From NCBI RefSeq assembly GCF_900089455.2, contig NZ_LT907988.1, positions 2,046,001 to 2,110,000 on the forward strand: 64,000 nucleotides of DNA. The letters are read 5' to 3'. The position numbers were made by a program, and so were the translations under genes. Below, one piece after another: positions 33,950 through 43,579 of this stretch (the stretch's first letter is position 1; each line of letters begins with the position of its first letter). This stretch comes from Orrella dioscoreae. Its GTDB lineage: Bacteria > Pseudomonadota > Gammaproteobacteria > Burkholderiales > Burkholderiaceae_B. The notes under the pieces were generated by a model. That model was given only the letters and a program-made list of their open reading frames with translations. It did no database searches and was not told the origin of the DNA.

Positions 33950-35330
33950 GCACGGCGGGCCGGGTTTCCAGGAAGCGGATCGGCTCGCCCGTCGCCCGGG
34001 CGCTTGCCAGCGCCTCGTCGCGCACCACCGCGCGGCCCCGCACGACGGTATGGATGGGCCAGCCCATGACGGCCATGCCGTCATACGGCGTCCAGCCGCT
34101 GACGCTGGCAATCCAGGCGTCGTGGATGTCGCGGCGGGCGGCCAGGTCGACGATGCTCAGGTCTGCATCGAAACCCAGCGCGATACGGCCCTTGCCTTCG
34201 ATGCCGAAGACGCGCGCGGGGCCGGCGCTGGTCAGGTCCACCAGGCGTTGCAGGCTCAGGCGGCCGTAGTGGACGTGATCCAGCATGAGGGGCAGCAGGG
34301 TCTGCACGCCGGTCATGCCGCTGGGGGATTGCGGATAGGGCCTGGCTTTTTCCTCGCGCGTGTGCGGCGCATGGTCGCTGCCGATGACGTCCACCGTGCC
34401 GTCACGGATGCCTCGCCACAGCGCTTCCTGGTGTCGCGGCTCGCGGATCGGCGGATTCATCTGGGCGAGGGTGCCCAGGCGTTCATAGCAGTCAGGCGCG
34501 CGCAAGGTCAGGTGCTGCGGCGTCACCTCGACGGTGACGCGCTGCCTGTGCGCGGCCAGGAAGCGCATTTCCTCTGCCGTGGACACGTGCAGCACATGCA
34601 GGCGGCGTCCCGCCTGGGCCGCCAATGCCACGATGCGCTCGGTTGCACGCAGCGCGCTGATCTCGTCGCGCCAGTGGGGGTGCTGACGCACATCGCGGCT
34701 GCGTTCGACGATGGGCCTGCGTTCGCGCAGGCGGGCCTCGTCCTCGGCGTGCACGGCCAGCCGCCTGCCGCCGTGACGCAGGATGCGGCGCAGGACCGTG
34801 ACGTCATCGGCAAGCAGGTCGCCGAAGGAGCTGCCCATGAAGACCTTCACGCCCGCGCAACCCGGCAGGTTCTCCAGGTCGGCAAGCCGTTCGGCGTTCG
34901 CGGCCGACCCGCCGATATAGAAGGCGTGGTCGCACCAGGCGCGGTCCCTGGCGATAGCCAGCTTGGCCTGCAGGTCCTCCGCGGACAAGGTCAGCGGATG
35001 GGTGTTGGGCATTTCGAAGATGGCGGTGACGCCGCCCAGCACCGCGCCACGCGTGCCGGCCTCCAGGGTTTCCTTGTGGGTGAGGCCGGGTTCGCGGAAA
35101 TGCACCTGGCTGTCGATGACGCCGGGCAGGACGTGCAGGCCCGTGGCATCCAGCGTGTCGTCCGCACGCCAGGCGCCGCGCAGTGGGCCCAGCGCGACGA
35201 TGCGGCCGCCCACGCAGGCGATGTCGATGTGTTCGGGCCCGTTGGGCGTGATGACCGTGCCGCCTTGCACCAGCAGGTCCGCGTGGCGCAGGGCCAGGCG
35301 CCTGGCTGCGTCCAGGGTGTTGCGTGCCAT
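33942..35330 (-). CDS. Dihydroorotase-like amidohydrolase (class I, Gln-variant; probable Zur-regulated PyrC paralogue)
   Basis: A 462-residue amidohydrolase of the dihydroorotase/allantoinase group, which would cyclise carbamoyl-aspartate to dihydroorotate in pyrimidine synthesis. Motifs: VIDSQVHFREPGLTHKE, EMPNT, K162 in GVKVFMGSS (carboxylated lysine), H194 in HAEDE, H248 in HVLHVST and D319 in GSDHAPH. The usual metal pair H-x-H is Q75-V-H77, so one zinc ligand is glutamine. ATG 35330 has AAGGAG at a good distance. It lies 23 bases after the carbonic anhydrase gene. Gln-variant dihydroorotases are known as low-zinc paralogues in other bacteria. Confidence 0.87.
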   Translation of the reverse strand: MARNTLDAARRLALRHADLLVQGGTVITPNGPEHIDIACVGGRIVALGPLRGAWRADDTLDATGLHVLPGVIDSQVHFREPGLTHKETLEAGTRGAVLGGVTAIFEMPNTHPLTLSAEDLQAKLAIARDRAWCDHAFYIGGSAANAERLADLENLPGCAGVKVFMGSSFGDLLADDVTVLRRILRHGGRRLAVHAEDEARLRERRPIVERSRDVRQHPHWRDEISALRATERIVALAAQAGRRLHVLHVSTAEEMRFLAAHRQRVTVEVTPQHLTLRAPDCYERLGTLAQMNPPIREPRHQEALWRGIRDGTVDVIGSDHAPHTREEKARPYPQSPSGMTGVQTLLPLMLDHVHYGRLSLQRLVDLTSAGPARVFGIEGKGRIALGFDADLSIVDLAARRDIHDAWIASVSGWTPYDGMAVMGWPIHTVVRGRAVVRDEALASARATGEPIRFLETRPAVPG

Positions 35331-35353
35331 GGCGATGCTCTCCTTACGCCGGC

Positions 35354-35914
35354 CTAGAACTCGTTCTGGATGCGCTTGTAGCCCAGCACCAGTTCGTTGT
35401 TGGTGCGGGCGACATCCTCGGAGAACTCGCTGGCGTCGGCCGACACCTGCGGCAGCGCCAGCAGGTCGGTGTCGGGGCCGATGCGTTCGGTGGAGCGGAC
35501 ATGGAAGCCCGGCGGCAGGCACACGCCGTCGACGACGGCGTTGTAGCGCACGACGCAGCGGTCGCCGACGGTGCAGTTGAACAGCACGCTGTTGAAGCCG
35601 ACGAAGACGCCGCTGCCGACCGTGCAGGGGCCGTGGACGATCGCCCGGTGGGCGATGGAGGTGCGCTGGCCGATGAGGACCCTGGCGCCGGACTTCGAGT
35701 GGATGACGACGCCGTCCTGGATGTTCGAATGCGCGCCGATGACGATGGGCTCGATGCGGTTTTCGGCGTCCATTTCATCGGCCCGGATCACGGCATAGGG
35801 GCCGATGAAGACGTTCTCCTCGACGATGACCAGTCCGCACAGGATGGCGGTGGGGTCGACGAAGGCGCTGGGGTGGATCCGAGGCAGGTCGCCCCGGGGA
35901 TTCTTGCGGATCAT
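35354..35914 (-). CDS. Gamma-class carbonic anhydrase-like hexapeptide-repeat protein
   Basis: A 186-residue left-handed beta-helix protein. Hexapeptide repeats run from FVDPTAILCG to CVVRYNAVVDG, and the three trimer-interface metal histidines are present as H72 (VVIHS), H89 and H94 (IAHRAIVHG). Gamma enzymes hydrate CO2 with Zn, Fe or Co and can substitute when zinc is scarce. It is the first gene after the Zur-box-like palindrome, and the dihydroorotase gene follows in the same direction. Activity is inferred; some family members are catalytically silent. Confidence 0.85.
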   Translation of the reverse strand: MIRKNPRGDLPRIHPSAFVDPTAILCGLVIVEENVFIGPYAVIRADEMDAENRIEPIVIGAHSNIQDGVVIHSKSGARVLIGQRTSIAHRAIVHGPCTVGSGVFVGFNSVLFNCTVGDRCVVRYNAVVDGVCLPPGFHVRSTERIGPDTDLLALPQVSADASEFSEDVARTNNELVLGYKRIQNEF

Positions 35915-35979
35915 GGCAGTCCTGGGAAAAGGAAAAGAGGCAAGCAGGGCTTGGGCTGCCGGGTGGCGCATCAACAACA

Positions 35980-35996
35980 ATGAAATGATATAACAT
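35980..35996. promoter_or_regulatory. Zur-box-like palindrome in a divergent promoter
   Basis: ATGAAATG-A-TATAACAT. The right half is identical to the half-site of the recalled proteobacterial Zur consensus ATGTTATAnTATAACAT, and the left half matches at 5 of 8 positions (13 of 16 overall). It lies in a strikingly AT-rich stretch between the carbonic anhydrase gene (start 35914) and the TonB receptor (start about 36079). Confidence 0.6.
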
Positions 35997-36078
35997 AATA
36001 AAAAATTGAAGTTTGCACGATTTTTTCCTGCTCCCAGGCCGCGCTGTCCTGGGCTTTTCCTCTCTTTCCGGACTTTCC

Positions 36079-38280
36079 ATGCCCCCGACTTTTCGCGCCG
36101 GCACGACAAGGCGCGTGCACCGCCGCGCCGCCCCAGGCTCCTTGCGTCACTGGCTTGCCGCCAGCCTGGTGGCCAGTACCGCGCCGTATGCCCCCGTGTC
36201 CCTGGCTGAGGAGGTCGCGGACCGCGCCACGCAAGGCGCTGCGGCCACCTTGCGGCCGGTGACCGTCACCGGGACCCGGCCTGCCGATGCGACGAGCGAA
36301 GGCACGGGCAGGTATGACGCGCCGCTGGCAACGGTGGGTGGCAAGGCGGCCGTGCCCGTGCGCGAGATACCGAATTCCGTCAGCGTGATCACGCGCCAGC
36401 GCATGGATGACCAGAACCTGGTTCGCGCCGAAGACGCGTTGGTCCAGGTCACGGGCGTGACGGTGACGCCCTGGGATGGCGCCACGTATCAGATCCGGTC
36501 GCGCGGCTACTTCCTGGAGCCGAGCCTGGATGGCGTGCCGGCGAACGGCAGCCTGAACGCCACCCAGCAGTTCGACCTGGCCATGTTCGATCGCATCGAG
36601 GTGCTGAGAGGGCCGGCCGGCCTGTTCCTGGGGTCGGGTCAGCCGGGCGGCACGGTGAACTTCGTGCGCAAGCGCGCGCCCGCCGAGTTCGGCGGGTCGG
36701 CCGCCGTCAGCTACGGCTCGTGGGCCAACCGCCGTGGCGAGGTCGACCTGGGCGCGCCGCTGAACGCCAGCGGTTCGTTGCGCGGGCGCGTCGCGGCTTC
36801 CTTGCAGGAGCGGAATTTCCATTACGCGGGCGCGAACAACAGGAAGCGCTTCGTCTACGCCACCCTGGACTACGACCTGAGCCCGGCCACCTCTTTCTCC
36901 CTCTATGTGGCAGACCAGGACGACAAGACCGATCCGTTCCTGGGGCTGCCGGCCTATACGGACGGGCGCCAGCTGGACGTACGGCGCTCGACCAATCCCA
37001 TGGCGCCCTGGAGCCGATACGACACGCGCACCCGCATGCTGGGCGCGCAGGCCGAGCATCGTCTGGCCAACGGCTGGCGCATGGTGTTGCAGGCAAGCCG
37101 TGCTGAACGGGATTGGCGTCTGCTGGACGGTACTCCCTCGGCAGGCGTGAACCCAGCCACCGGCACTATCGCGCGGTATTCCCGCCGAGGTTGGGACGAC
37201 GAATCCAGCCGCGTGGCGGTCGATGCCTATGCCACCGGCCCGTTCGCCTTGCTGGGCAGGCGCCACGAGGCGACGCTGGGCTACAACAGCGAGCGCTATC
37301 GTGGCGAGACTTTGTACGGCGCAAGCTCGGATATCTACAACGTGCCCATCGGGGATCCGGGCAGCGTACCCGCGAGCAGCGTCGAACCCCATGTGCGCGG
37401 CTCGGGGTACGAAACCCGCCAAAGTGGCATGTATGGCCAATTGCGCCTGTCCGTCACCGACCCGATGACCGTCGTGCTGGGCGCGCGCGTCAGCCGCTAT
37501 GCCACGCGCAGCCGTTCCGTGGCGCCGTCGGTACGCACGGACTGGGTCGAGAACACACGGGAAAGCGGCCAGGTCACGCCGCATGCAGGCATCGTGTACC
37601 GCTTGAGCCCACGCTTGTCGGCCTATGCCAGCTATTCGGAAATCTTCATGCCGCAATCGCAGCGGGACCTCAGCGGCAAGGCGCTGGATCCGCGTGAGGG
37701 CAAGCAGGTGGAGCTGGGCGTGAAAGGCGATCTGAACGGCGGACGTCTGCAGTTCAGCGCGGCTGTCTTCCGCACGCGCGATGTCAATCGCTCGTTCGCC
37801 GATCCGGCCAATCCCGGGTTCTTCCTGCAAGCGGGGGAGGTCGAGGTCAAGGGCGGGGAGGTCGAGGTCAGCGGCAGCCCGCTGGACGGTCTGCAACTGA
37901 CGGCGGGCTACGCCTATCTGACCAGCAGCTATGTGGTGGACCGGAACCAGGCCGGCGCGACGTTCTCGTTGTTCGAGCCGCGCCATGCGGTCAAGCTGTA
38001 TGGCACGCAGCGTTTCGCCGGCACGCCCTGGCAGGCCAGCCTGGGCCTGCAGGTGAGCAGCGCCGTGCAGGGCACGGGCGTCAGCGGCGTGCGTGAAGGA
38101 CATGGCTATGCCATCGTCAACACGCAACTGGGCTATCGCGTCGACGCCGACACGATGCTGGCGCTGTCGGTGAACAACCTGCTGGACCGGCGCTATTACG
38201 CGCGGGTGGGCACCCTGAGCAACTACAACTTCTACGGAGAGCCGCGCAGCGTCGCGTTGACCTTGCGCACGCGGTTCTGA
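36079..38280 (+). CDS. TonB-dependent outer-membrane receptor (siderophore/metallophore type)
   Basis: A 733-residue receptor. The N-terminal signal (LRHWLAASLVASTAPYAPVSLAE) precedes a TonB box-like TLRPVTVTGTRP. The plug domain has EIPNSVSVITRQRMDD, DRIEVLRGPAGLFLGSGQPGGTVNFVRKR and RSRGYFLEPSLDG; the C-terminal barrel ends GEPRSVALTLRTRF with a terminal Phe. The pattern is that of FpvA/FhuE-like siderophore receptors, importing a chelated metal using TonB energy. The divergent zinc-sparing genes and the shared Zur-like box suggest a zinc chelate as substrate (inference). ATG 36079 is preferred over a TTG at 36013. Confidence 0.87.
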   Translation: MPPTFRAGTTRRVHRRAAPGSLRHWLAASLVASTAPYAPVSLAEEVADRATQGAAATLRPVTVTGTRPADATSEGTGRYDAPLATVGGKAAVPVREIPNSVSVITRQRMDDQNLVRAEDALVQVTGVTVTPWDGATYQIRSRGYFLEPSLDGVPANGSLNATQQFDLAMFDRIEVLRGPAGLFLGSGQPGGTVNFVRKRAPAEFGGSAAVSYGSWANRRGEVDLGAPLNASGSLRGRVAASLQERNFHYAGANNRKRFVYATLDYDLSPATSFSLYVADQDDKTDPFLGLPAYTDGRQLDVRRSTNPMAPWSRYDTRTRMLGAQAEHRLANGWRMVLQASRAERDWRLLDGTPSAGVNPATGTIARYSRRGWDDESSRVAVDAYATGPFALLGRRHEATLGYNSERYRGETLYGASSDIYNVPIGDPGSVPASSVEPHVRGSGYETRQSGMYGQLRLSVTDPMTVVLGARVSRYATRSRSVAPSVRTDWVENTRESGQVTPHAGIVYRLSPRLSAYASYSEIFMPQSQRDLSGKALDPREGKQVELGVKGDLNGGRLQFSAAVFRTRDVNRSFADPANPGFFLQAGEVEVKGGEVEVSGSPLDGLQLTAGYAYLTSSYVVDRNQAGATFSLFEPRHAVKLYGTQRFAGTPWQASLGLQVSSAVQGTGVSGVREGHGYAIVNTQLGYRVDADTMLALSVNNLLDRRYYARVGTLSNYNFYGEPRSVALTLRTRF

Positions 38281-38298
38281 TGGCCTGGCCATGCACGT

Positions 38299-38318
38299 GG
38301 GGCGCCCGAAGGCGCCCC
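38299..38318. terminator. GC hairpin between the TonB receptor and TRAP permease genes
   Basis: GGGGCGCC-CGAA-GGCGCCCC, a perfect 8-bp stem with a stable tetraloop, 18 bases after the receptor stop and between convergent genes. No T-tract. Confidence 0.6.
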
Positions 38319-38344
38319 AAGCGTGGTCAATCAGGCAAGGCGGC

Positions 38345-40936
38345 TCAGACGGTTTTCATCCGTCGTCCTTGCGCCGCCCAGATGCCTGCCAGGATCAGCA
38401 GGGCGGGCACGAAGACCCAGAACTCCGACGGGCGGTCGGGGTTGGGTATCTTCACTTCCACCACGTCCCAGCCCTGTTCCCAACTGGCCTTGGCGGCCGC
38501 GCTGCCGAAGCGCACGTTCGACACCTGGACCATGTCGCCCAACGACATGACGCCGACGCCTGCCAGGGCAAGCCGCTTCATGCCCGCGGCATCGCCTTGC
38601 GCGGTGTCGCCTTCGGGCAAGGCTGGCAACCGCAAGGCGACGGTCTTGCGCAGGTCGTCGCCTTCCAGGTTCATGCCTTCGATGACGGCGACCAGGCGCG
38701 CGTTTTCAGGCAAGGCCGCCGCCGTGGCGAGGATTTCCGCCGCGGGCCGCGGCGCGTGCTTGGGCGCCAGGTGGCTCATGAACCAGTCCGGGCGGAACAG
38801 CATGAACGTCACGAGGAAGAGCAGCAGCATTTCCACGAGGGTGCAGCGGATGCGCATCCAGCGCATGGTGGCGGCCGAGAAGGCGAGCGAGGCCAGCGTG
38901 GCGCCCGTCACCACCAGGGTCAGCTCCCACCAGCCTTCCACGTCGATCAACAGCAGCAGCGGGTTGAAGACGAACATGAAGGGCAGCACCGCCGTGCGCA
39001 TGGCGTAGGTCACGCCCTGGATGCCGGTCTTGATGGGGTCCTCCCCCGAAATCGCCGCCGCGGCGAAGGTCGCCAGGCCCACGGGAGGCGTGATGTCCGC
39101 CATGATCCCGTAGTAGAAGACGAACATGTGCACGGCGATGAGCGGGATGATGAGCCCGCTCTGCGCGCCCAGCTCCACGATGACAGGCGCCATCAGCGTG
39201 GCCATCAGGATGTAGTTCGCGGTGGTGGGCATGCCCAGGCCCAGGACCAGGCAGACCGCGGCCGTGAAGATCAGCATGAGCAGGACGTTGCCCATGGAGA
39301 CCAGTTCCACGAAGGCCGTCATGCGCAGGCCCAGGCCGGTCAGCGTGATGCCGCCCACGATGAGGCCGGCAGTGCCGCAGGCGATGGCGATGCCGATCAT
39401 GTTGCGTGCGCCGTCCTCCAGGCCCAGCATCGCGTCGGTCGCGCCCTGGCGCCAGGCCGGGGCCGAGTCCTGCTTGCGGAACCAGGCGATCAGGGGACGT
39501 TGCGTGACCATCTGCACCAGCATGGCGACGACCGCCCAGAAGGCGGACAGGCCGGCCGACAGCTCTTCGACGCTCAGGCACCACACCAGCACGCCGATGG
39601 GGATCAGGAAGTGCAGGCCCGCCCGCACCGTCGGCCAGGTCTCGGGCCGTTGCGGATTGGTGATGCTGATGTCGGTGGGCAGGTCGGGATGGCGCGCCGC
39701 CATGCGCAGCAGCCACACGTTCAAGGCCGCCAGCATGGCCAGCAGGATCCACATGGCCGCGGGGCCCGCGATCTGCTGCACGCCCACGCCGACCCAGTAG
39801 ACCCCGCCCATGACGATGAGCGTGCCCGAGATGCCCATGCCCCAGCCTGCCAGCTTCTGCAGCAGGGTGCGCGGCTTGCCCGCGCTCATCATCGGCTGGA
39901 TGCCGAGCTTGAGCGCTTCCAGGTGCACGATGTAGAAGAGCGCGATGTACGAGATGCTGGCCGGCAGGATGGCGTGGCGGATGATGTCGGTGTAGGGAAT
40001 GCCGACGTACTCGATCATCAGGAAGGCGGCCGCGCCCATGACGGGCGGCATGATCTGGCCGTTCACCGAAGAGGCGGTCTCGATGGCGCCGGCGCGTATG
40101 CCGCCGTAGCCCGCCTTCTTCATCAGGGGGATGGTGAAGATGCCGCCCGTGACCACGTTGGCCACCGACGAGGCCGAGACCAGCCCGTTGACGGCCGAGG
40201 ACACCACGGCCACCTTGGCGGGACCGCCGCGCAGGTGGCCCAGCAGGGCGAACGACACCTGCATCATGTAGTTGCCGGCGCCGCTCTTGTCCAGCAGCGA
40301 GCCCAGCAGCACGAAGATGAAGATGTAGGACACCGACACGCCCAGGGCCACGCCATAGACGCCTTCCGTGGTCAGCCACATGTGCGAGACGAGGCGTTCC
40401 AGCGAGGCGCCGCGGTGCGCCAGCACGTCGGGCAGCCAGGGGCCGGCGAAGACGTACAGGATGAAGATGGCGCCCAGGATCGTCATGGGCAGGCCCAGCG
40501 CGCGGCGCGTGACTTCCAGCAGCAGCGTCAGGCCCACGGCGGCCATCGCCACGTCCATGGCGGTGGGTTGGCCCGGACGTTGCGCGAGGTCGTTGTAGAA
40601 GAGGAAAAGATAGGCGCCGCAGAAACCGGCGGCGATGGCCAGCAGCCAGTCATAGAGCGGCATGCGGTCGCGCGGCGAGGACTTCGTGATGGGATAGGCC
40701 AGGTAGCCCAGGAACATCGCGATGCCCAGGTGAAGGGCACGCGCCTCGGTGTCGTTGAAGATGCCCAGGCCCAGCGAGAAGGGCAGGGGCGAGGCGTACC
40801 AGAGCTGGAACAACGACCAGAACAGGGCGCCGAGGGCGAGCACGGCGCCGGCCAGGCCGCCGGCCTTGCGGCCGCCGCGGTCGACATCGGCCACCAGTTG
40901 CTCGAGTTCCGCGCTGGGTGTGACGGGTTGACTCAT
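38345..40936 (-). CDS. TRAP transporter fused permease (DctQ-DctM type)
   Basis: An 863-residue integral membrane protein with many hydrophobic helices. The first (AVLALGALFWSLFQLWY), together with the early helices (AIAAGFCGAYLFLFY), corresponds to the small DctQ subunit. The large DctM part follows (FAGPWLPDVLAHRG, SASSVANVVTGGIFTIPLMKKAGY, NGQIMPPVMGAAAFLM, LGLGMPTTANYILMATLMAP, DITPPVGLATFAAAAISG). It uses an ion gradient to import the ligand delivered by the neighbouring TAXI binding protein. ATG 40936 has GGAAG upstream. A C-terminal tail of about 180 residues carries two more helices. Confidence 0.94.
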   Translation of the reverse strand: MSQPVTPSAELEQLVADVDRGGRKAGGLAGAVLALGALFWSLFQLWYASPLPFSLGLGIFNDTEARALHLGIAMFLGYLAYPITKSSPRDRMPLYDWLLAIAAGFCGAYLFLFYNDLAQRPGQPTAMDVAMAAVGLTLLLEVTRRALGLPMTILGAIFILYVFAGPWLPDVLAHRGASLERLVSHMWLTTEGVYGVALGVSVSYIFIFVLLGSLLDKSGAGNYMMQVSFALLGHLRGGPAKVAVVSSAVNGLVSASSVANVVTGGIFTIPLMKKAGYGGIRAGAIETASSVNGQIMPPVMGAAAFLMIEYVGIPYTDIIRHAILPASISYIALFYIVHLEALKLGIQPMMSAGKPRTLLQKLAGWGMGISGTLIVMGGVYWVGVGVQQIAGPAAMWILLAMLAALNVWLLRMAARHPDLPTDISITNPQRPETWPTVRAGLHFLIPIGVLVWCLSVEELSAGLSAFWAVVAMLVQMVTQRPLIAWFRKQDSAPAWRQGATDAMLGLEDGARNMIGIAIACGTAGLIVGGITLTGLGLRMTAFVELVSMGNVLLMLIFTAAVCLVLGLGMPTTANYILMATLMAPVIVELGAQSGLIIPLIAVHMFVFYYGIMADITPPVGLATFAAAAISGEDPIKTGIQGVTYAMRTAVLPFMFVFNPLLLLIDVEGWWELTLVVTGATLASLAFSAATMRWMRIRCTLVEMLLLFLVTFMLFRPDWFMSHLAPKHAPRPAAEILATAAALPENARLVAVIEGMNLEGDDLRKTVALRLPALPEGDTAQGDAAGMKRLALAGVGVMSLGDMVQVSNVRFGSAAAKASWEQGWDVVEVKIPNPDRPSEFWVFVPALLILAGIWAAQGRRMKTV

Positions 40937-41111
40937 GATGAACACTTCCGGAAAGCAGGGGACGGGCACGGGGCCGCAAGGGTGCAGCGAACACGTGCGC
41001 GCCTGGCGGCGGCGCACGTCGCGCCGCCGTCGTGACAGGCAGCAGGGCAGGACGCCGCCGGCGCGGGCCGGCGGCAGGGTAAGCAAGGGGCCGGCGATCC
41101 GGCCGCCCGGC

Positions 41112-42110
41112 TTACAGCAGGCCCTTTTCCTTGAAGTACTTCTCGGCGCCAGGATGCAGCGGCGCCGACAGGCCGTTCTTCACCATGTCTTCGGGCTTGA
41201 GGTTGCCGAAGGCGGGGTGCAGCTTCTTGAAGTCGTTGAAGTTCTCGAACACGGCCTTCACGATCACGTAGACCGACTCGGCGGGCACGTCTTCCGAGGT
41301 CACGAAGGTAGCCGTCACGCCGTAGGTTTCGACGTCGTTGGGATTGTTCGGGTACAGGCCGCCCGGAATGATGGCCTTGGCGTAGTAGCTGTACTTCTTC
41401 AGCAGCTCTTCCACGGCCGGACCGGTGATGGACGCGAGTTGCGCGCCGCAGCTGGTGGTCGGGTCCTGGATGTTGGCCGAGGGATGGCCCACGCCATAGA
41501 AGAAGCCGTCGATCTTGCCGTCGCACAGCGCGGCGCCGTGCTCGTCGGGGCGCAGTTCACCGGCCAGCGCGAAGTCCTTCAGCGTCCAGCCCTTGGCGGC
41601 GATCAGCTGTTCCAGCGAGGCGCGGGTGCCCGAACCGGGGTTGCCGACGTTGAAGCGCTTGCCCTTGAGGTCGTCGAAGGTCTTCACGCCCGCTTCCTTG
41701 CGCACCACCACGGTGAAGGGCTCGGGGTGGATGGAGAACACGGAGCGCAGCTTCTTGTAGGCGCCGCCGTCCTTGAACTGGCCCTGGCCTTCATAGGCGT
41801 TGTAGCCCACGTCGGATTGCACCACGCCCAGGTCGAGCTCGCCCGCCTTGATCGTGTTCACGTTGAACACCGAGCCTCCGGTGGACTCCACCGAGCAGCG
41901 CAGGCCATGTTGCGCGCGGTCCTTGTTGACCAGGCGGCAGATGGCGCCGCCCGCGGCGTAGTAGACGCCGGTGACGCCGCCCGTGCCGATGCTGACGAAT
42001 TTCTGCTGCGCGGCGGCCGGCAGCGGTGCGGCCAGCGCCGCGGCGAGCGCGGCGGCGGTGCCGAGCATGAGCCCTTTATTGCCCAGGTGTTTGGTTGCGA
42101 AGTGACGCAT
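41112..42110 (-). CDS. TAXI-family TRAP transporter substrate-binding protein
   Basis: A 332-residue periplasmic protein with signal peptide [20 protein letters not shown] before QQKF. The mature N-terminus [26 protein letters not shown] and [24 protein letters not shown] are hallmarks of the TAXI group. [16 protein letters not shown] and the later [19 protein letters not shown] complete it. It is just upstream of the fused permease on the same strand, forming a complete transporter. Start supported by AAGGAG. Ligand unknown; characterised members bind carboxylates such as glutamate or 2-oxoglutarate. Confidence 0.94.
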   Translation of the reverse strand: MRHFATKHLGNKGLMLGTAAALAAALAAPLPAAAQQKFVSIGTGGVTGVYYAAGGAICRLVNKDRAQHGLRCSVESTGGSVFNVNTIKAGELDLGVVQSDVGYNAYEGQGQFKDGGAYKKLRSVFSIHPEPFTVVVRKEAGVKTFDDLKGKRFNVGNPGSGTRASLEQLIAAKGWTLKDFALAGELRPDEHGAALCDGKIDGFFYGVGHPSANIQDPTTSCGAQLASITGPAVEELLKKYSYYAKAIIPGGLYPNNPNDVETYGVTATFVTSEDVPAESVYVIVKAVFENFNDFKKLHPAFGNLKPEDMVKNGLSAPLHPGAEKYFKEKGLL

Positions 42111-42244
42111 GACTAACTCCTTTTATGGGTTTTCCCCGTTGTGTGCCGGCCCCGGGCCGGCGGTCGAGATGATAAGCCGTGTCGGCGTGCGCGCGCGACC
42201 CCGCGTTTGCACGCATGAACGGCTGGCCTGCAAACCTGTCGGTG

Positions 42245-43579
42245 TCATTGCGCCTGCAGGGCGTCGTCGATGGCGCCGGCGAGGCGATCCACCAGTTGAT
42301 CCAGCTCATCGTCGCTGATGATGAAAGGCGGCGCGAGCAGGATGTGGTCGCCCTGTCGTCCGTCGATCGTTCCGCCCATCGGGTAGCACATGAGGCCGCG
42401 CGCCATGGCCGCGCGCTTGACGCGCGCATGCAGCTGGCGGGCCGGATCGAAGGGGGCGCGCGTGGCGCGGTCCGCCACCAGCTCCACGCCCTGGAAAAGG
42501 CCACGTCCGCGCAGGTCGCCCACGTTCGGATGCTCGCCCAGCCTGGCCTGCAGGCGCGCCATCAGGCCTTCGCCCTGGCGGCGCACGCGCGCCAGCAGGT
42601 CGTCGCGCGCAATGATTTCCTGTACCGCCAGCGCGGCGGCGCAGGCCGTGGCGTGGCCGAGATAAGTGTGGCCATGCTGGAAGAAACCGCTGCCCCGGGC
42701 CATGGCGTCGACGATGTGTCCTTGCGCCATGACCGCGCCGATGGGCTGGTAGCCGCCGCCCAGGCCCTTGGCGATGGTGATGAGATCGGGCGTGATGCCC
42801 TCCTGCTCGATGGCATAGCGCGTGCCGCTGCGGCCCATGCCGCACATGACCTCGTCGGCGATGAGCAGTACGCCGTGACGGTCGCAGATTTCCCGCATGC
42901 GGCGGAAATAGCCCTGCACGGCAGGCACCGCGCCCAGCGTCGCGCCCACCACGGGCTCGGCGACGAAGGCGAGCACCTTGTCCGAGCCCAGGCGCTGGAA
43001 GGTGTCCTCCAGTTCCTGGCCCAGCCGGTCCACGTACTGCGCGACGGACTCGCCTTCGTGGCGGTCGCGATATTCATAGCAGGGCGAGACATGCGTCACA
43101 TCGACCAGCAGCGGCGCGAATTGCGCGCGCCGCCAGGCATTGCCGCCCACGGCCAGGGCGCCCAGCGTGTTGCCGTGATAGCTCTGGCGCCGCGCGACCA
43201 GGTATTGGCGCTGGGGCTGGCCGGTCTCGACGGCGTATTGGCGCGCCATTTTCAGCGCGGCCTCGATGGCTTCGGAGCCGCCCGACACGAAATAGGCGTG
43301 GCTGGTGCCCGCGGGCGCCTCGGCCACCAGGCGCTCGGCCAGCCGTTCCGCGACTTCCGTCGTGAAGAAGCCCGTGTGCGCATAGGCCAGCGCATCGATC
43401 TGCGCATGCATCGCGGCGCGCACTTCGGGATGATTGTGGCCCAGGCACGACACCGCGGCGCCGCCCGAGCCGTCCAGATAGGCGCGGCCGTTGCTGTCGA
43501 AGAGCCAGACGCCGTCACCGCGCACGGCGGTGGACGGGGTGTGGCGTAAGGAGCGGTGGAAGACTCGGGTGTCGGTCAT
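42245..43579 (-). CDS. Class III (omega-amino acid type) PLP aminotransferase
   Basis: A 444-residue fold-type I, class III aminotransferase. N-terminal LFDSNGRAYLDGSGGAAVSCLGHNHP, the phosphate-site FVSGGSEAIEAALKMAR, HGVLLIADEVMCGMGRSG and the PLP lysine in LITIAKGLGGGYQPIGAV are all clear. Family members transaminate terminal amino groups (beta-alanine, GABA, diamines, taurine) onto pyruvate or 2-oxoglutarate. It overlaps the RpiR-type gene by 4 bases (ATGA) and is followed downstream by the TRAP transporter, suggesting uptake and deamination of one amino compound. The substrate is not decidable by eye. Confidence 0.9.
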   Translation of the reverse strand: MTDTRVFHRSLRHTPSTAVRGDGVWLFDSNGRAYLDGSGGAAVSCLGHNHPEVRAAMHAQIDALAYAHTGFFTTEVAERLAERLVAEAPAGTSHAYFVSGGSEAIEAALKMARQYAVETGQPQRQYLVARRQSYHGNTLGALAVGGNAWRRAQFAPLLVDVTHVSPCYEYRDRHEGESVAQYVDRLGQELEDTFQRLGSDKVLAFVAEPVVGATLGAVPAVQGYFRRMREICDRHGVLLIADEVMCGMGRSGTRYAIEQEGITPDLITIAKGLGGGYQPIGAVMAQGHIVDAMARGSGFFQHGHTYLGHATACAAALAVQEIIARDDLLARVRRQGEGLMARLQARLGEHPNVGDLRGRGLFQGVELVADRATRAPFDPARQLHARVKRAAMARGLMCYPMGGTIDGRQGDHILLAPPFIISDDELDQLVDRLAGAIDDALQAQ

